This document shows, piece by piece, positions 8,225 to 17,132 of a DNA stretch of 64,000 nt (positions are counted from its first letter, which is position 1; each line of letters opens with the position of its first letter). The DNA lies in the NCBI RefSeq assembly GCF_017874735.1, contig NZ_JAGGLV010000006.1, positions 1 to 64,000 of the forward strand. Reading direction: 5' to 3'. The position numbers were made by a program, and so were the translations under genes. The notes beneath the pieces are model-generated. The model did not search any database and was not told where the DNA came from. It worked only from the letters and a program-made list of their open reading frames with translations. The stretch is from Paenibacillus silagei (GTDB lineage: Bacteria; Bacillota; Bacilli; Paenibacillales; Paenibacillaceae).

Positions 8225-8751
8225 ATGAACGCAAGAATCACACTATCTCCGGTCACCCCGGACGATATCGATTTCATCACAGAACTGGAGACCAACACCG
8301 CCCTCTGGCCCTTCGAGGATATGATTCCAACTGACAAGGAGGCAGTCCGGAAGACTGTGACGGAACGAATCCATAGCGATTGGCACAGACAATTCCTGAT
8401 AAGGCTGGCTTCCCCGGAGGCAACCCCTGTAGGGGAAGTGCATATACACTGGTACGTAAAAGAGCGCGAGAGCTGGGAGTTGGGCTACAGCCTGTTCCCT
8501 GAATACCGGGGGCAAGGCTACGGCACCGAGGCGGCGCAGCTGGCCTTGAAGCTTGCTTTTGAAGAATGGAAGGCCCATAGAGTCGTGGCTATGTGCAATG
8601 AATACAATACCTCACCATCAAGGTGCTGGATAGGTTAGGCATGGTCCGCGAGGGCGTATTCCGGGAAGAAATACACTGGAACCACCAGTGGGTGAACCAG
8701 TACTTTTATGCGATACTGGACCGGGAGTACCGGGCGATTATCGGGATATAG
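8225..8751 (+). pseudogene. GNAT N-acetyltransferase (RimJ/RimL type) broken by a frameshift
   Basis: A well-placed AGGAGG leads to MNARITLSPVTPDDIDFITE. The frame holds the GNAT core, including LGYSLFPEYRGQGYGTEAA (acetyl-CoA loop) and HRVVAMCNEYNT, then stops early at 8638. The expected C-terminus (IKVLDRLGMVREGVFREE to ILDREYRAIIGI) continues in another frame to 8751. Losing one base near 8613, in the codon after NTS, explains the break. Without it the protein would be about 175 aa. A sequencing error cannot be excluded, but the gene as given cannot make the full domain. Confidence 0.85.
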
Positions 8752-8762
8752 CGGAAGGATGC

Positions 8763-9005
8763 TGTATTCGGTTTTTAGCATACATAAAACCAACATGGCT
8801 TCATGGTGCAATTGTATTCGGTTATCTGTGAAAACACGTCTTCTGCGATAAACGCAGGCCTACGCGGCGCGTTCATTCCATTTGTGTTAAGTTTCCCGGG
8901 TTAAATATGTTAAATAAATGAACAGACGACATTCTGTTTTTAGGCACGTTGCTCATTTTCATGCTGGAGCTGTGCCTTGAAAGACATGTTTGTTTTCGCA
9001 TACAT
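8763..9005 (+). repeat. Degenerate copy of the composite dispersed repeat
   Basis: Two weak 50-bp units begin at TGTATTCGG (8763) and TGTATTCGG (8814), and GGCCTACGCGGCG at 8868 matches the 51-bp unit seen at 24500. A T-rich link then leads to a module at 8920..9005 that matches the complement of 24386..24472 with about seven mismatches and one gap. The gap shows it is not coding. Confidence 0.8.
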
Positions 9006-9088
9006 CGGGTCGATATCTCTTCATAGCAGTACATCGCCCCTCATGACAAGACCTCACTCCTTGGGGTAGCGGCCTTATTTCCAGAACT

Positions 9089-10339
9089 CTATTCATCTTC
9101 CTTCACAATTGCATCCTGAACCTTACCCGCACCCGTAACCTTCGTTAACGTATTTAGAATCGCCTGCGTCACTGTTGTCCCTTCATCCAGCTCTATCTTA
9201 ACCCCTGTTGCAGTGGCAGCGGTCTTAAGCGTGCGTATGGAGCCTTTTTGCAGGTGGAGGACGGGTCCTTTGGCTTCAATATTCACATCTCCGAAATTGC
9301 CGTTAAGCGTCACTACGATCCCGGCTGCAAGGCCGGATGGCAGATCAATATCTGTGAACCCGTCTCCGGTACCCTCCCCCTCTTCCAGATTTACACCGGA
9401 CTGTACCGACAATGCCTTCACCCAGGTTGTACCTTCGGTGAGCAGACGGGCAGTTCCACTATTCTTCTGCACAATCACTTGGTTCATGGTTGTGTTCTTG
9501 AGCTGCACTGAGGGATCTCCGCTGCCCTGTATGATGACCTTGCCTAGTACTTCAACACTGTCCAAGTTCACCTCTCCGTTGCCGATTCCTTCCTCCAGGA
9601 CCAGGTCTCCAAAAATCTTCAGATTCTGCAGCAGCACATCATAGCCGGATACAGTGACATTGTTATAGTATTTGATGGCTCCTGGTTCAAAGCTTCCAAG
9701 CCCCTCAGAATGGCTGATAGTTACACTCTGCAAGCCGCCGCTTGTGACATTGTAGTAATCCAGCAGTGCAATCGCTTCGGCCCGGGTCATCGCCTGTTCT
9801 GGAGCAAACCGCCCGTCCGGGTACCCCTTCATTCCTCCGGCAATGATCAGTGCAGCGACATCGGCTTTACTCCAGCCTGCAATCTGATCCTTATCCCTGA
9901 ACATGGATAATACCTCCGTGCTTCCCGTCTCAAAATACATCATTCTGCTCACCATAATCGCCGCCTCCTGGCGCATAACGGGATCGCCCGGACGAATCGT
10001 GCCTCCGTAACCCTTGATGATGCCCACTTCCAGCGCTTTCGAGATTTCTTCGTATGCCCAGCTCGTCTTAGGCAGATCGCTGAAATCAGCCTTCACCTTG
10101 CTCTCAGCCGTCAGCCCGGCCAACTGGTTGATTAACGCGATAAATTCCGCTCTAGTGATCGCCTGATCCGGCCGGACTGACCCGTCCGCGAATCCCTTCA
10201 GCCATCCCTTTTCCAGCCAGCGGCTCATCTGCTTCTGCGCCCAGTGTCCTTCATAATCGGCTGCCGCAGACATATGCCCGGCTGAACCCAGCAGCAAGCC
10301 TAGACTCAGCCCGACCGTTACTAATTTTCTTCCTATCAT
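9089..10339 (-). CDS. Secreted S-layer-homology (SLH) protein with beta-rich tail
   Basis: 416 aa. The start is set at the ATG at 10339, after TAGGAG, which yields a clean signal peptide (MIGRKLVTVGLSLGLLLGSA, cleavage near AAA-DYE). Three SLH domains fill about residues 27-205, with TRAEFIALI, RQEAAIMVSR and TRAEAIALL, and should tether the protein to pyruvylated cell-wall polymer. The rest is Gly/Val/Asn-rich short repeats (FGDLVLEEG, LGKVIIQGSG, FGDVNIEAKG), suggesting a stacked beta-helix. No enzymatic motif was seen. The function is probably cell-surface structure or binding. Confidence 0.85.
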   Translation of the reverse strand: MIGRKLVTVGLSLGLLLGSAGHMSAAADYEGHWAQKQMSRWLEKGWLKGFADGSVRPDQAITRAEFIALINQLAGLTAESKVKADFSDLPKTSWAYEEISKALEVGIIKGYGGTIRPGDPVMRQEAAIMVSRMMYFETGSTEVLSMFRDKDQIAGWSKADVAALIIAGGMKGYPDGRFAPEQAMTRAEAIALLDYYNVTSGGLQSVTISHSEGLGSFEPGAIKYYNNVTVSGYDVLLQNLKIFGDLVLEEGIGNGEVNLDSVEVLGKVIIQGSGDPSVQLKNTTMNQVIVQKNSGTARLLTEGTTWVKALSVQSGVNLEEGEGTGDGFTDIDLPSGLAAGIVVTLNGNFGDVNIEAKGPVLHLQKGSIRTLKTAATATGVKIELDEGTTVTQAILNTLTKVTGAGKVQDAIVKEDE

Positions 10340-10457
10340 TACTGCGCTCACTCCTAAGTATGTATGTGATGCCAAATGAACCAAGCACCTAATCACAGTG
10401 TACCGGAATACATAGCCGTTGGGAACAATATCCAACCATGTGCATCCAGACATGCGA

Positions 10458-10491
10458 AACAGCCCTGGAGGCCGAGGCTTCCAGAGCTGTT
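10458..10491 (-). terminator. Hairpin after the mdh-linked membrane gene
   Basis: AACAGCCCTGGA / TCCAGAGCTGTT with one mismatch, about 30 bp past the stop. The T run is short, so terminator function is moderately supported. Confidence 0.55.
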
Positions 10492-10520
10492 ATCACACTG
10501 CCCATCCGGCAGCAGGTTAT

Positions 10521-10946
10521 TTAGATAATTGTGTTGTATACCATGAAAAAGATCATGACGACCAGCGAGACCATCAGCAGCAGACTCATGGTACGGATCT
10601 TGGCAGTCTCCGCAGAGACATCGCGGTTCTCTCTCATGCCAGCCGCAGCAAGGCGCAGGGGCTTGGTCATAATCCCGCCGAACGCGAACATAGCCAGCAG
10701 AAGCACCGTAACAATGATCATCCAGGGTACAGAATACTCGCCCTTAGTCATCATGTAGCCGCCGGTCAGCAGCTGAATCACCAGCCCGTATTGGGCAAAG
10801 CGGTTGAAGCCGCCGATTGCACTGAGCGTGCCTTCCTTCGCCGGGGAGGACAGCTTAGCCGTCCCGCTTAAGATAAACGGCAACACCAGATAGAAACCGA
10901 GTGCCAGTGTCCCGATCATATGCAGAAAAAAGAAAACATGACCCAT
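10521..10946 (-). CDS. Small four-helix membrane protein of unknown function
   Basis: 141 aa, starting MGHVFFFLHMIGTLALGF; GGAGGAG precedes the second of two adjacent ATGs by six bases. Four hydrophobic segments are visible, near residues 4-26, 50-68, 74-93 and 115-137. An HMIGTLALGF motif in the first helix resembles DUF2269/CopD-like small membrane proteins, but I cannot assign it to a family. It follows mdh by 49 bp and is probably the last gene of the citZ-icd-mdh transcript. Confidence 0.7.
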   Translation of the reverse strand: MGHVFFFLHMIGTLALGFYLVLPFILSGTAKLSSPAKEGTLSAIGGFNRFAQYGLVIQLLTGGYMMTKGEYSVPWMIIVTVLLLAMFAFGGIMTKPLRLAAAGMRENRDVSAETAKIRTMSLLLMVSLVVMIFFMVYNTII

Positions 10947-10995
10947 CATAATCTCCTCCAATTTCAATTTGAGGGGCTCCGGCAGATTGCCGGGG

Positions 10996-11937
10996 TTACA
11001 TAGTTACCGAAGAAGTCACCGCGCGGACCGAATCAGCGGACTGGTCGAGTGCCGCCTGTTCCTCCGCCGTAAGCTCCAGTTCAAAAATCCGCTCAATGCC
11101 CTCCGCTCCCAAAAGCGCAGGAACTCCCATGAACAGGTTCTCATAGCCGTATTCACCCTCAAGCAGAGCGATTACCGGTATGATCCGTTTCTTGTCCTTG
11201 AGAATAGCCTCCGCCATCTGAACCAGGGATGCTGCCGGAGCATAGTACGCGCTGCCGTTCCCAAGCAGGCTGACAATTTCACCGCCGCCCACACGGGTAC
11301 GCTGCACAATCTCTGCAATGCGATCTGCCGGGATAAGCGTCTCGATTGGAATACCGCCTACGCTGGAATAACGCACTAACGGCACCATATCGTCACCATG
11401 GCCGCCCAGCACGAAGCCGCGTACATCCTCTACCGATACATTAAGCTCCTGAGCGATGAAGGTGCAGTAGCGGGCCGTATCCAGCACCCCGGATTGCCCG
11501 ATGACACGGTTCTTGGGGAAGCCGAGCGCATGATAGGCCACGTATGTCATCGCATCCACCGGATTGGTCAGTATGATCACAATGGACTCTGGGGCCACAC
11601 GCTTCACATTCCCGCAGACCGATCTGACGATATTCGCATTGGTATTGACCAGATCCTCACGGCTCATGCCGGGCCCCCGGGCAATCCCTGCGGTAATAAT
11701 AACGATGTCAGAATCCGCTGCGTCCTCATAGCTCGAAGTTCCGGTAATTTGAGCATCGAAGTTCTGCACGGGTCCCGCTTGGAGCATATCCAGCACCTTG
11801 CCCTTGGTAGGATTCTCAAGCTGAGGAATGTCAAGCAGCACTACATTGCCAAGCTCCTTCTGGGCAAGCATAAGCGCCGTGGTCGCGCCGGTGAAACCGG
11901 CACCTACGACAGTGATTTTTGAACGTTTGATCGCCAC
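10996..11937 (-). CDS. mdh: Malate dehydrogenase
   Basis: 313-aa NAD-dependent LDH-like malate dehydrogenase oxidising malate to oxaloacetate. The Rossmann loop [10 protein letters not shown] is at 12-21. Catalytic residues fit [14 protein letters not shown] (active His), NPVDAMTY and the substrate arginines in [11 protein letters not shown]. The start is a GTG preceded by AGGAGGG. It follows icd by about 100 bp with an intervening hairpin (11981..12014) and belongs to the TCA operon. Confidence 0.96.
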   Translation of the reverse strand: MAIKRSKITVVGAGFTGATTALMLAQKELGNVVLLDIPQLENPTKGKVLDMLQAGPVQNFDAQITGTSSYEDAADSDIVIITAGIARGPGMSREDLVNTNANIVRSVCGNVKRVAPESIVIILTNPVDAMTYVAYHALGFPKNRVIGQSGVLDTARYCTFIAQELNVSVEDVRGFVLGGHGDDMVPLVRYSSVGGIPIETLIPADRIAEIVQRTRVGGGEIVSLLGNGSAYYAPAASLVQMAEAILKDKKRIIPVIALLEGEYGYENLFMGVPALLGAEGIERIFELELTAEEQAALDQSADSVRAVTSSVTM

Positions 11938-11980
11938 GGTAGCCCTCCTAACCTGATGATAGTCTGAAGGCGGCCAACAT

Positions 11981-12014
11981 AGATATAAGCTACACGGATG
12001 TGCAGCTTATATCT
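11981..12014. other. Intercistronic hairpin between icd and mdh
   Basis: AGATATAAGCT / AGCTTATATCT, an 11-bp perfect stem without a following T run. More likely an mRNA-stability or processing element than a terminator. Confidence 0.6.
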
Positions 12015-12037
12015 GTAGTATTTACCGGCCCGGCCTC

Positions 12038-13333
12038 TTACAGATGGTTGATGATCTCGTCAGCAAAAGCAGAGCATTTCAGCTCAGTCGCGCCTTCCAT
12101 CTGGCGGGCAAAGTCGTAAGTAACCGTCTTGTTGTTAATCGCCGTACTCATTCCCTGGTAGATCAGGTCAGCCGCTTCCTGCCAGCCCAGATGCTCAAGC
12201 AGCATAACACCGGAGAGAATAACAGAGCCCGGATTCACTACATCCTTGTCAGCATACTTAGGTGCCGTACCATGTGTAGCTTCGAAAATAGCATGTCCCG
12301 TAATATAGTTAATATTCGCTCCCGGAGCGATACCGATGCCGCCAATCTGGGCAGCCAGGGCGTCGGAGAGATAGTCACCGTTCAGGTTCAGCGTTGCAAT
12401 GACATCGAAGTCTGTCGGGCGTGTCAATACCTGCTGGAGCGCAATGTCCGCAATGGCATCCTTCACGATGATCTTGCCTGCTGCTTCGGCTTCCTTCTGG
12501 GCAGCATTCGCAGCCGCTTCACCGTCGCGTTCCTTGATGACATCGTACTGGTTCCAGGTGAAGACCTTATCGCCGAACTCTTGTTCAGCCACTTCATAGC
12601 CCCAGTTCTTAAAGGCGCCTTCAGTGAACTTCATGATGTTGCCTTTGTGTACCAGGGTTACGCTCTTGCGTCCGTGCTTGATCGCATACTCTACTGCTGA
12701 ACGAACAAGGCGTTTCGAGCCTTCCTCGGATACAGGCTTAATACCGATACCGGATGTTTCCGGGAAGCGGATTTTGTTCACGCCCATTTCCTTCTGCAGG
12801 AATTCGATCACTTTTTTCACTTCGGCAGAGCCTTCCTGATATTCGATACCAGCATAGATATCCTCTGTATTCTCACGGAAAATAACCATATCCACCAGCT
12901 CAGGATGCTTCACCGGAGAAGGAACGCCGTCGAAGTAGCGCACCGGGCGCAGACATACGTACAGGTCAAGCTCCTGGCGCAGCGCTACGTTTAGGGAGCG
13001 GATACCTCCTCCAATCGGAGTGGTCAGCGGGCCCTTGATGGCCACAATATACTCACGGATCGCTTCCAGCGTGTCGTTCGGCAGCCATTCACCATATGTA
13101 TTGAAGGCCTTCTCGCCGGCAAACACTTCGTACCACGCAATTTTCTTTTTGCCGCCGTAGGCTTTCTCTACAGCTGCATCCAGCACCCGCTTGGAGGCTT
13201 TCCAAATGTCACGGCCTGTCCCGTCACCCTCGATGAATGGAATGATCGGCTGATCCGGAACCAGCAGCTTGCCGTCTTCGATTGTAATTTGTTCGCCTTC
13301 TGTGGGCAGATCGTATTGTTCCAGTTTCAACAT
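12038..13333 (-). CDS. icd: Isocitrate dehydrogenase, NADP type
   Basis: 431-aa decarboxylating enzyme of the TCA cycle making 2-oxoglutarate. [12 protein letters not shown] at the N-terminus, the substrate loop [20 protein letters not shown] (its Ser is the residue phosphorylated in enterobacteria), [12 protein letters not shown] and [10 protein letters not shown] are all present. Length and order match Bacillus Icd. It lies between citZ and mdh, about 100 bp from each. Confidence 0.96.
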   Translation of the reverse strand: MLKLEQYDLPTEGEQITIEDGKLLVPDQPIIPFIEGDGTGRDIWKASKRVLDAAVEKAYGGKKKIAWYEVFAGEKAFNTYGEWLPNDTLEAIREYIVAIKGPLTTPIGGGIRSLNVALRQELDLYVCLRPVRYFDGVPSPVKHPELVDMVIFRENTEDIYAGIEYQEGSAEVKKVIEFLQKEMGVNKIRFPETSGIGIKPVSEEGSKRLVRSAVEYAIKHGRKSVTLVHKGNIMKFTEGAFKNWGYEVAEQEFGDKVFTWNQYDVIKERDGEAAANAAQKEAEAAGKIIVKDAIADIALQQVLTRPTDFDVIATLNLNGDYLSDALAAQIGGIGIAPGANINYITGHAIFEATHGTAPKYADKDVVNPGSVILSGVMLLEHLGWQEAADLIYQGMSTAINNKTVTYDFARQMEGATELKCSAFADEIINHL

Positions 13334-13435
13334 TGGTAGATATTCCTCCTAAAAGTATGATGTATAAGCATTCATATCATTCATTGTACTAAAGGGGTAG
13401 AGCAGCCCGCAAGGGCCGCCCTCCCTGCCGGCCTG

Positions 13436-14548
13436 TTATCGCTCGTCTACAGGGACGTACTTCATGTCGGACATGCCTGTATATTCCGCACGCGGACGGA
13501 TGATACGGTTGTCTTCGTACTGCTCCAGAATGTGCGCCGTCCAGCCCGAAGTACGGCTGATCGCGAAGATAGGGGTGAACAGCTCCCGTTCAATCCCCAG
13601 CTGTGTGTAGACCGATGCCGAATAGAAGTCGACGTTTGGTTTCAGCCCCTTTTGGCTGGTGATCAGCTCTTCCACCTTGACGGACATGTCATAAAGACTG
13701 GTGTCATTCTTCATCGTGCCCAGCTCACTGGACATCTTCATCAGGTGCTTGGCGCGCGGGTCGCCGTTCTTGTAGACACGGTGTCCGAAGCCCATAATCT
13801 TCTCGCGGCGCTCCAGCTTGCCCTGGATATACGGCTCTACCGCATCCAGGCTGCCGATCTCCTCGAGCATCTTCATTACGGCTTCATTCGCCCCGCCATG
13901 CAGCGGCCCTTTAAGCGCCCCGATCGCTGAGGTCACACCGGAATAGATGTCGGACAAGGTCGCAACCGTTACCCGTCCGGCAAAAGTCGAAGCATTCAGC
14001 TCATGGTCGGCATGCAGCACAAGCGCCGTATCCAGCGCCTTGACGGATACCGCATCCGGCTCTTTTCCCCACAGCATGTAGAGGAAGTTCTCAGCGATGG
14101 TCAAGCCTTCCTTCGGAGCTACCGGCTCCAGGCCTTTGCGGATGCGTGCAAGCGCGGCAACTACGGTCGGAATCTGCGCCTGCAGCTTCAGCGCCTTGGT
14201 CTGGTTCGCTTCCTTGCTCATATCATCGGCGGCTTCATCGTACAGCGCCAGACTCGATACGGCAGAGCGCAAAGCGGCCATGGTGTTGGCTTCCTTGGGA
14301 TACAGCTTCATTTGAGTGAGCACCTGCTCCGGGATCGGAGCGTGAGCGCTGAGGTCGCGCCGCAGAGCTTCAAGCTCCGGCACCGTCGGCAGACTGCCGA
14401 ACCACAGCAAATAAGCGGTCTCCTCAAATGTGGCATGGTCCGCAAGATCGTCAATATCATAGCCGCGGTAAGTGAGCACTCCATCTACGATAGAGCTGAT
14501 TGAGGAGGTCGTTGCAACAATGCCTTCAAGTCCTTTAGTAGCTGTCAT
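13436..14548 (-). CDS. citZ: Citrate synthase
   Basis: 370 aa from the ATG at 14548 (MTATKGLEGIVATTS), preceded by AAGGAGAG; 15 upstream in-frame codons are not needed. It condenses oxaloacetate and acetyl-CoA. Conserved parts are LTYRGYDIDDLADHATFEE, LHADHELNAST, KGPLHGGANEAV and MGFGHRVYKNGDPRA with the active-site histidines. First gene of citZ-icd-mdh, driven by the promoter at 14576..14605 with an overlapping CcpA-type site. Confidence 0.96.
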   Translation of the reverse strand: MTATKGLEGIVATTSSISSIVDGVLTYRGYDIDDLADHATFEETAYLLWFGSLPTVPELEALRRDLSAHAPIPEQVLTQMKLYPKEANTMAALRSAVSSLALYDEAADDMSKEANQTKALKLQAQIPTVVAALARIRKGLEPVAPKEGLTIAENFLYMLWGKEPDAVSVKALDTALVLHADHELNASTFAGRVTVATLSDIYSGVTSAIGALKGPLHGGANEAVMKMLEEIGSLDAVEPYIQGKLERREKIMGFGHRVYKNGDPRAKHLMKMSSELGTMKNDTSLYDMSVKVEELITSQKGLKPNVDFYSASVYTQLGIERELFTPIFAISRTSGWTAHILEQYEDNRIIRPRAEYTGMSDMKYVPVDER

Positions 14549-14575
14549 AGTATCTCTCTCCTTTGCCAACAAGAG

Positions 14576-14613
14576 TGTATAGTGCCGCTTCAAATCTCAT
14601 GTAAACATTTACA
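14576..14613 (-). promoter_or_regulatory. citZ promoter with overlapping CcpA (cre) operator
   Basis: Minus-strand -35 TTTACA (14605..14600) and -10 TATACA (14581..14576) are 18 bp apart. The 14-mer TGTAAACATTTACA at 14600..14613 overlaps the -35 and differs from the cre consensus at one core base. B. subtilis citZ is also under CcpA, so glucose repression is expected. Confidence 0.7.
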
Positions 14614-14925
14614 TTTCCAAGTATTTCAACTCTCTCAGAAAAAAAGCTTCAGGACCGGCTCAGAAGATTGCAACTAAATTTCTGCTCTTTAACCTTTAAT
14701 TATCATACCGGATTTTGACGGTTATGTGAACAACGTGGAAGCTTTACAGGACATCAAATGATTTTATCGGAGGGATAGAAAAAAACGAACGCAAAACCTG
14801 TTTCATGAACGCGCTCCCAGGTTATGGATATGCCCGCCGTCTGCCCTTTTCTAGCGTTGCTAGTCTTTTCACACCCCCTATGAATATATATAAGACGAGC
14901 CATTGTTTCTGGAATCCGCCAGAGT
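14614..14925. other. Divergent spacer citZ / ytvI
   Basis: Upstream part of a 391-bp spacer. It holds AT-rich stretches such as TTTAATTATCATACC and a possible CcpC-type region, but no site I can name with confidence, and no gene on either strand with a ribosome site. Confidence 0.35.
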
Positions 14926-14939
14926 AGGAGGGACCGAAG

Positions 14940-16055
14940 ATCGATACACTTGTGCTGAAAAGATTGCTGCGCGGCCTCTGGGTCGTGCTTGCCGCCGCCC
15001 TGATTTTGCTGGCTGTATATGTACTGCTGCCGCTCCTGTACCCCTTGCTGATCGCCTGGATGCTGGCTTATCTTATGCATCCGCTGGTCCTGATCCTGAA
15101 GGGGATGAAGCTCCCCGGCTGGCTCGCCGTATCCCTCTCGCTGCTGTTCTACATCGGAGGCATCGCACTTGTACTGACCGCACTCATCACAAGGCTGGTC
15201 AAAGAGCTGATCGGGCTGCTCCAGACCTTCGATCTTCATACCGATCAGTGGCGGGAACTGCTGCTGTCCCTGAGCCGTAATGCCAGCATTCAGAATATTA
15301 TTAACCAAATCAACCAGTTTTACCACGACAACCCGGGTTATCATGCCACCATTGACAGCAATATCAACCGGACCACTGAAACGGTCGGCCAAGCCGTGAC
15401 ACAGATGATCACCGGCTTCTTCAATATCATCCTGAAGCTGATCTCCTCGCTGCCGAGCCTTGGCACCATTCTGATTGTCATCGTATTGGCCGCCTTTTTC
15501 CTGAGCACCGGCTGGGAACGGCATAATGCCAAGCTGACTGCCTTACTCCCGGCCCCGCTGCTGAGACCGGTGTCGGAGATCTGGAAGGATCTGCGCAAAG
15601 CGCTGTTCGGCTACATCCGCGCCCAGCTGGTGCTGATCTCCGTAACGGCGGTAATTGTGATCATCGGCCTGCTGCTGCTGGGGGTCAAATCAGCCTTCGC
15701 CATCGGCCTGACCATCGGCATCGTCGATCTGATTCCTTATCTGGGTGTCGGTATCGTCATTCTGCCCTGGGCCTTGTATTCATACATGACCGGGAACATG
15801 GCGCTGGCCATCGGGCTGCTGGTGCTCTACGGCATCATCCTGATCACCCGCCAGGTACTGGAGCCCAAGGTACTCGCCAGCAGCATCGGCGTCGATCCGC
15901 TCGCCATGCTGATCGGCATGTTCGCCGGCCTCCAGCTAATGGGCATGCTCGGCCTGATTCTCGGCCCGGTGCTGCTCGTTATTCTCGACGCATTCGCCCG
16001 CGCCGGCGTATTCCGTGCCCTGCGCACTTATATCCTCAGCGGCAGGCTGCATTAG
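14940..16055 (+). CDS. ytvI: Sporulation integral membrane protein YtvI (AI-2E transporter family)
   Basis: About 371-aa multi-pass membrane protein of the AI-2E exporter/permease superfamily; B. subtilis YtvI is a sporulation protein in the same place next to citZ. Seven or eight hydrophobic helices are visible, with GVKSAFAIGLTIGIVDLIPYLG in the conserved C-terminal half. AGGAGGG at 14926..14932 lies seven bases before an ATC codon, giving MDTLVLKRLL. The nearest conventional in-frame start is a GTG at 14952, 19 bases from that site. I therefore propose ATC as the start; the GTG is the alternative. Confidence 0.85.
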   Translation: MDTLVLKRLLRGLWVVLAAALILLAVYVLLPLLYPLLIAWMLAYLMHPLVLILKGMKLPGWLAVSLSLLFYIGGIALVLTALITRLVKELIGLLQTFDLHTDQWRELLLSLSRNASIQNIINQINQFYHDNPGYHATIDSNINRTTETVGQAVTQMITGFFNIILKLISSLPSLGTILIVIVLAAFFLSTGWERHNAKLTALLPAPLLRPVSEIWKDLRKALFGYIRAQLVLISVTAVIVIIGLLLLGVKSAFAIGLTIGIVDLIPYLGVGIVILPWALYSYMTGNMALAIGLLVLYGIILITRQVLEPKVLASSIGVDPLAMLIGMFAGLQLMGMLGLILGPVLLVILDAFARAGVFRALRTYILSGRLH

Positions 16056-16175
16056 GGGGCCGCGTTCGAAACTAACTTTGCTCCGCACCACTCCCTAACG
16101 CCAAAAAGGCATCCAGCCGCAGTATCCTGCAACTGAACACCTTTTGACAAGCCTGATTTCTTCCTTATTACCCGC

Positions 16176-16574
16176 TTACCTGCGGTAGAAGGTGAACGTG
16201 CCGTTCTTCATCTTCTTCTCGATCCATTTCAGCAGAAAAACCCGGTAAAGCGGCCGGGTCAGCGGAAATACCAGAGTAAAGCCGATCAGATCCGTGACAA
16301 ACCCCGGCAGAATCAGCAGCAGACCGCCGAAGAAAATACATAAGCCGTCCAGCATGGTCCGTCCGGGCACCCGGCCCTCCTGCATATGTGTTCTGCTGTC
16401 CTGCAGCACTTTCTTGCCCTCGAACCGCATCATTAGCAATCCGATGACTGAAGTAGCCAGCATGATCAGCAGCGTCTTGGGCGCTCCAAGAAAGCTTGAG
16501 ACATAGATGAAACCGAATAATTCCACGGCCGGGACTGCAAATAGGGCGGCCCACAGCCATTTGTTCCTGATCAT
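16176..16574 (-). CDS. fxsA: FxsA family membrane protein
   Basis: 132 aa with hydrophobic segments near 7-26, 31-48 and 76-98. MLDGLCIFFGGLLLILPGFVTDLIG is the FxsA signature region (only part quoted is needed: GLLLILPGFVTD). The tail is basic (KWIEKKMKNGTF). In E. coli, overexpressed FxsA relieves F-plasmid exclusion of phage T7; its normal role is unknown. A homologue sits beside pyk and ytvI in B. subtilis, as here. Confidence 0.88.
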   Translation of the reverse strand: MIRNKWLWAALFAVPAVELFGFIYVSSFLGAPKTLLIMLATSVIGLLMMRFEGKKVLQDSRTHMQEGRVPGRTMLDGLCIFFGGLLLILPGFVTDLIGFTLVFPLTRPLYRVFLLKWIEKKMKNGTFTFYRR

Positions 16575-16603
16575 ACTGCTCCTCCTTCTTCTTTACGTTA
16601 ACG

Positions 16604-17083
16604 CTATTCTTCTTCCTTCAGCGCAGCCAGGATGGCATGGAACAGCTCGGGCTGTGCCCTGTCGATCCGCACCGGCCTCCATTCCCCGTTCAGCCAGACA
16701 TGGCTCGTCGAGCCGCTGACCAGAAGCTCGCCTGCGGTCCGCTCCTGCCCTTCCTGACCCGCCGCCATCCGGCGGATTTCATAATCATACACAACCCTCA
16801 GAGCCGAGAAGGTGGTTAACCGCGCATACACGGTAATAAGATCATCATATCGCGCGGGGCTTTTAAATTGCAAATCTGCAGAGGTTACCGGCAGCAGCAG
16901 ACCGAGGCCCTCCAGCCTCTTGTAGTCGAAGCCCAGCTCACGGAACATCTCCGTCCGGCCGCACTCAAACCAGATCAAATAGTTGGCATGATAGACGACG
17001 CCCATCTGGTCGGTCTCCTGATAACGTACACGGATGGAGGTACTGTGCCAGCGGCTGGCCCATCCCGGTTGATGCGGATTCAT
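16604..17083 (-). CDS. Acyl-CoA thioesterase, YbgC/FadM hotdog type
   Basis: 159-aa hotdog-fold protein. VRYQETDQMGVVYHANYLIW contains the YbgC-type catalytic aspartate region (YxETDxMGVVYHANY), followed by WFECGRTEMFRELG. It should hydrolyse acyl-CoA; the chain length cannot be told. Start at the ATG at 17083, seven bases after AGGAG; the ATG two codons earlier is too close. It lies 29 bp before fxsA, likely co-transcribed. Confidence 0.86.
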   Translation of the reverse strand: MNPHQPGWASRWHSTSIRVRYQETDQMGVVYHANYLIWFECGRTEMFRELGFDYKRLEGLGLLLPVTSADLQFKSPARYDDLITVYARLTTFSALRVVYDYEIRRMAAGQEGQERTAGELLVSGSTSHVWLNGEWRPVRIDRAQPELFHAILAALKEEE

Positions 17084-17132
17084 ATTCATGCTCCTTTCTA
17101 AAATACAGTCTACCCGGCAGCCAGCAGAACGC

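Noticed and set aside
14754..15524. 256-aa minus-strand open frame over ytvI
   Set aside because: ytvI on the plus strand has family similarity and helices; this one has none.
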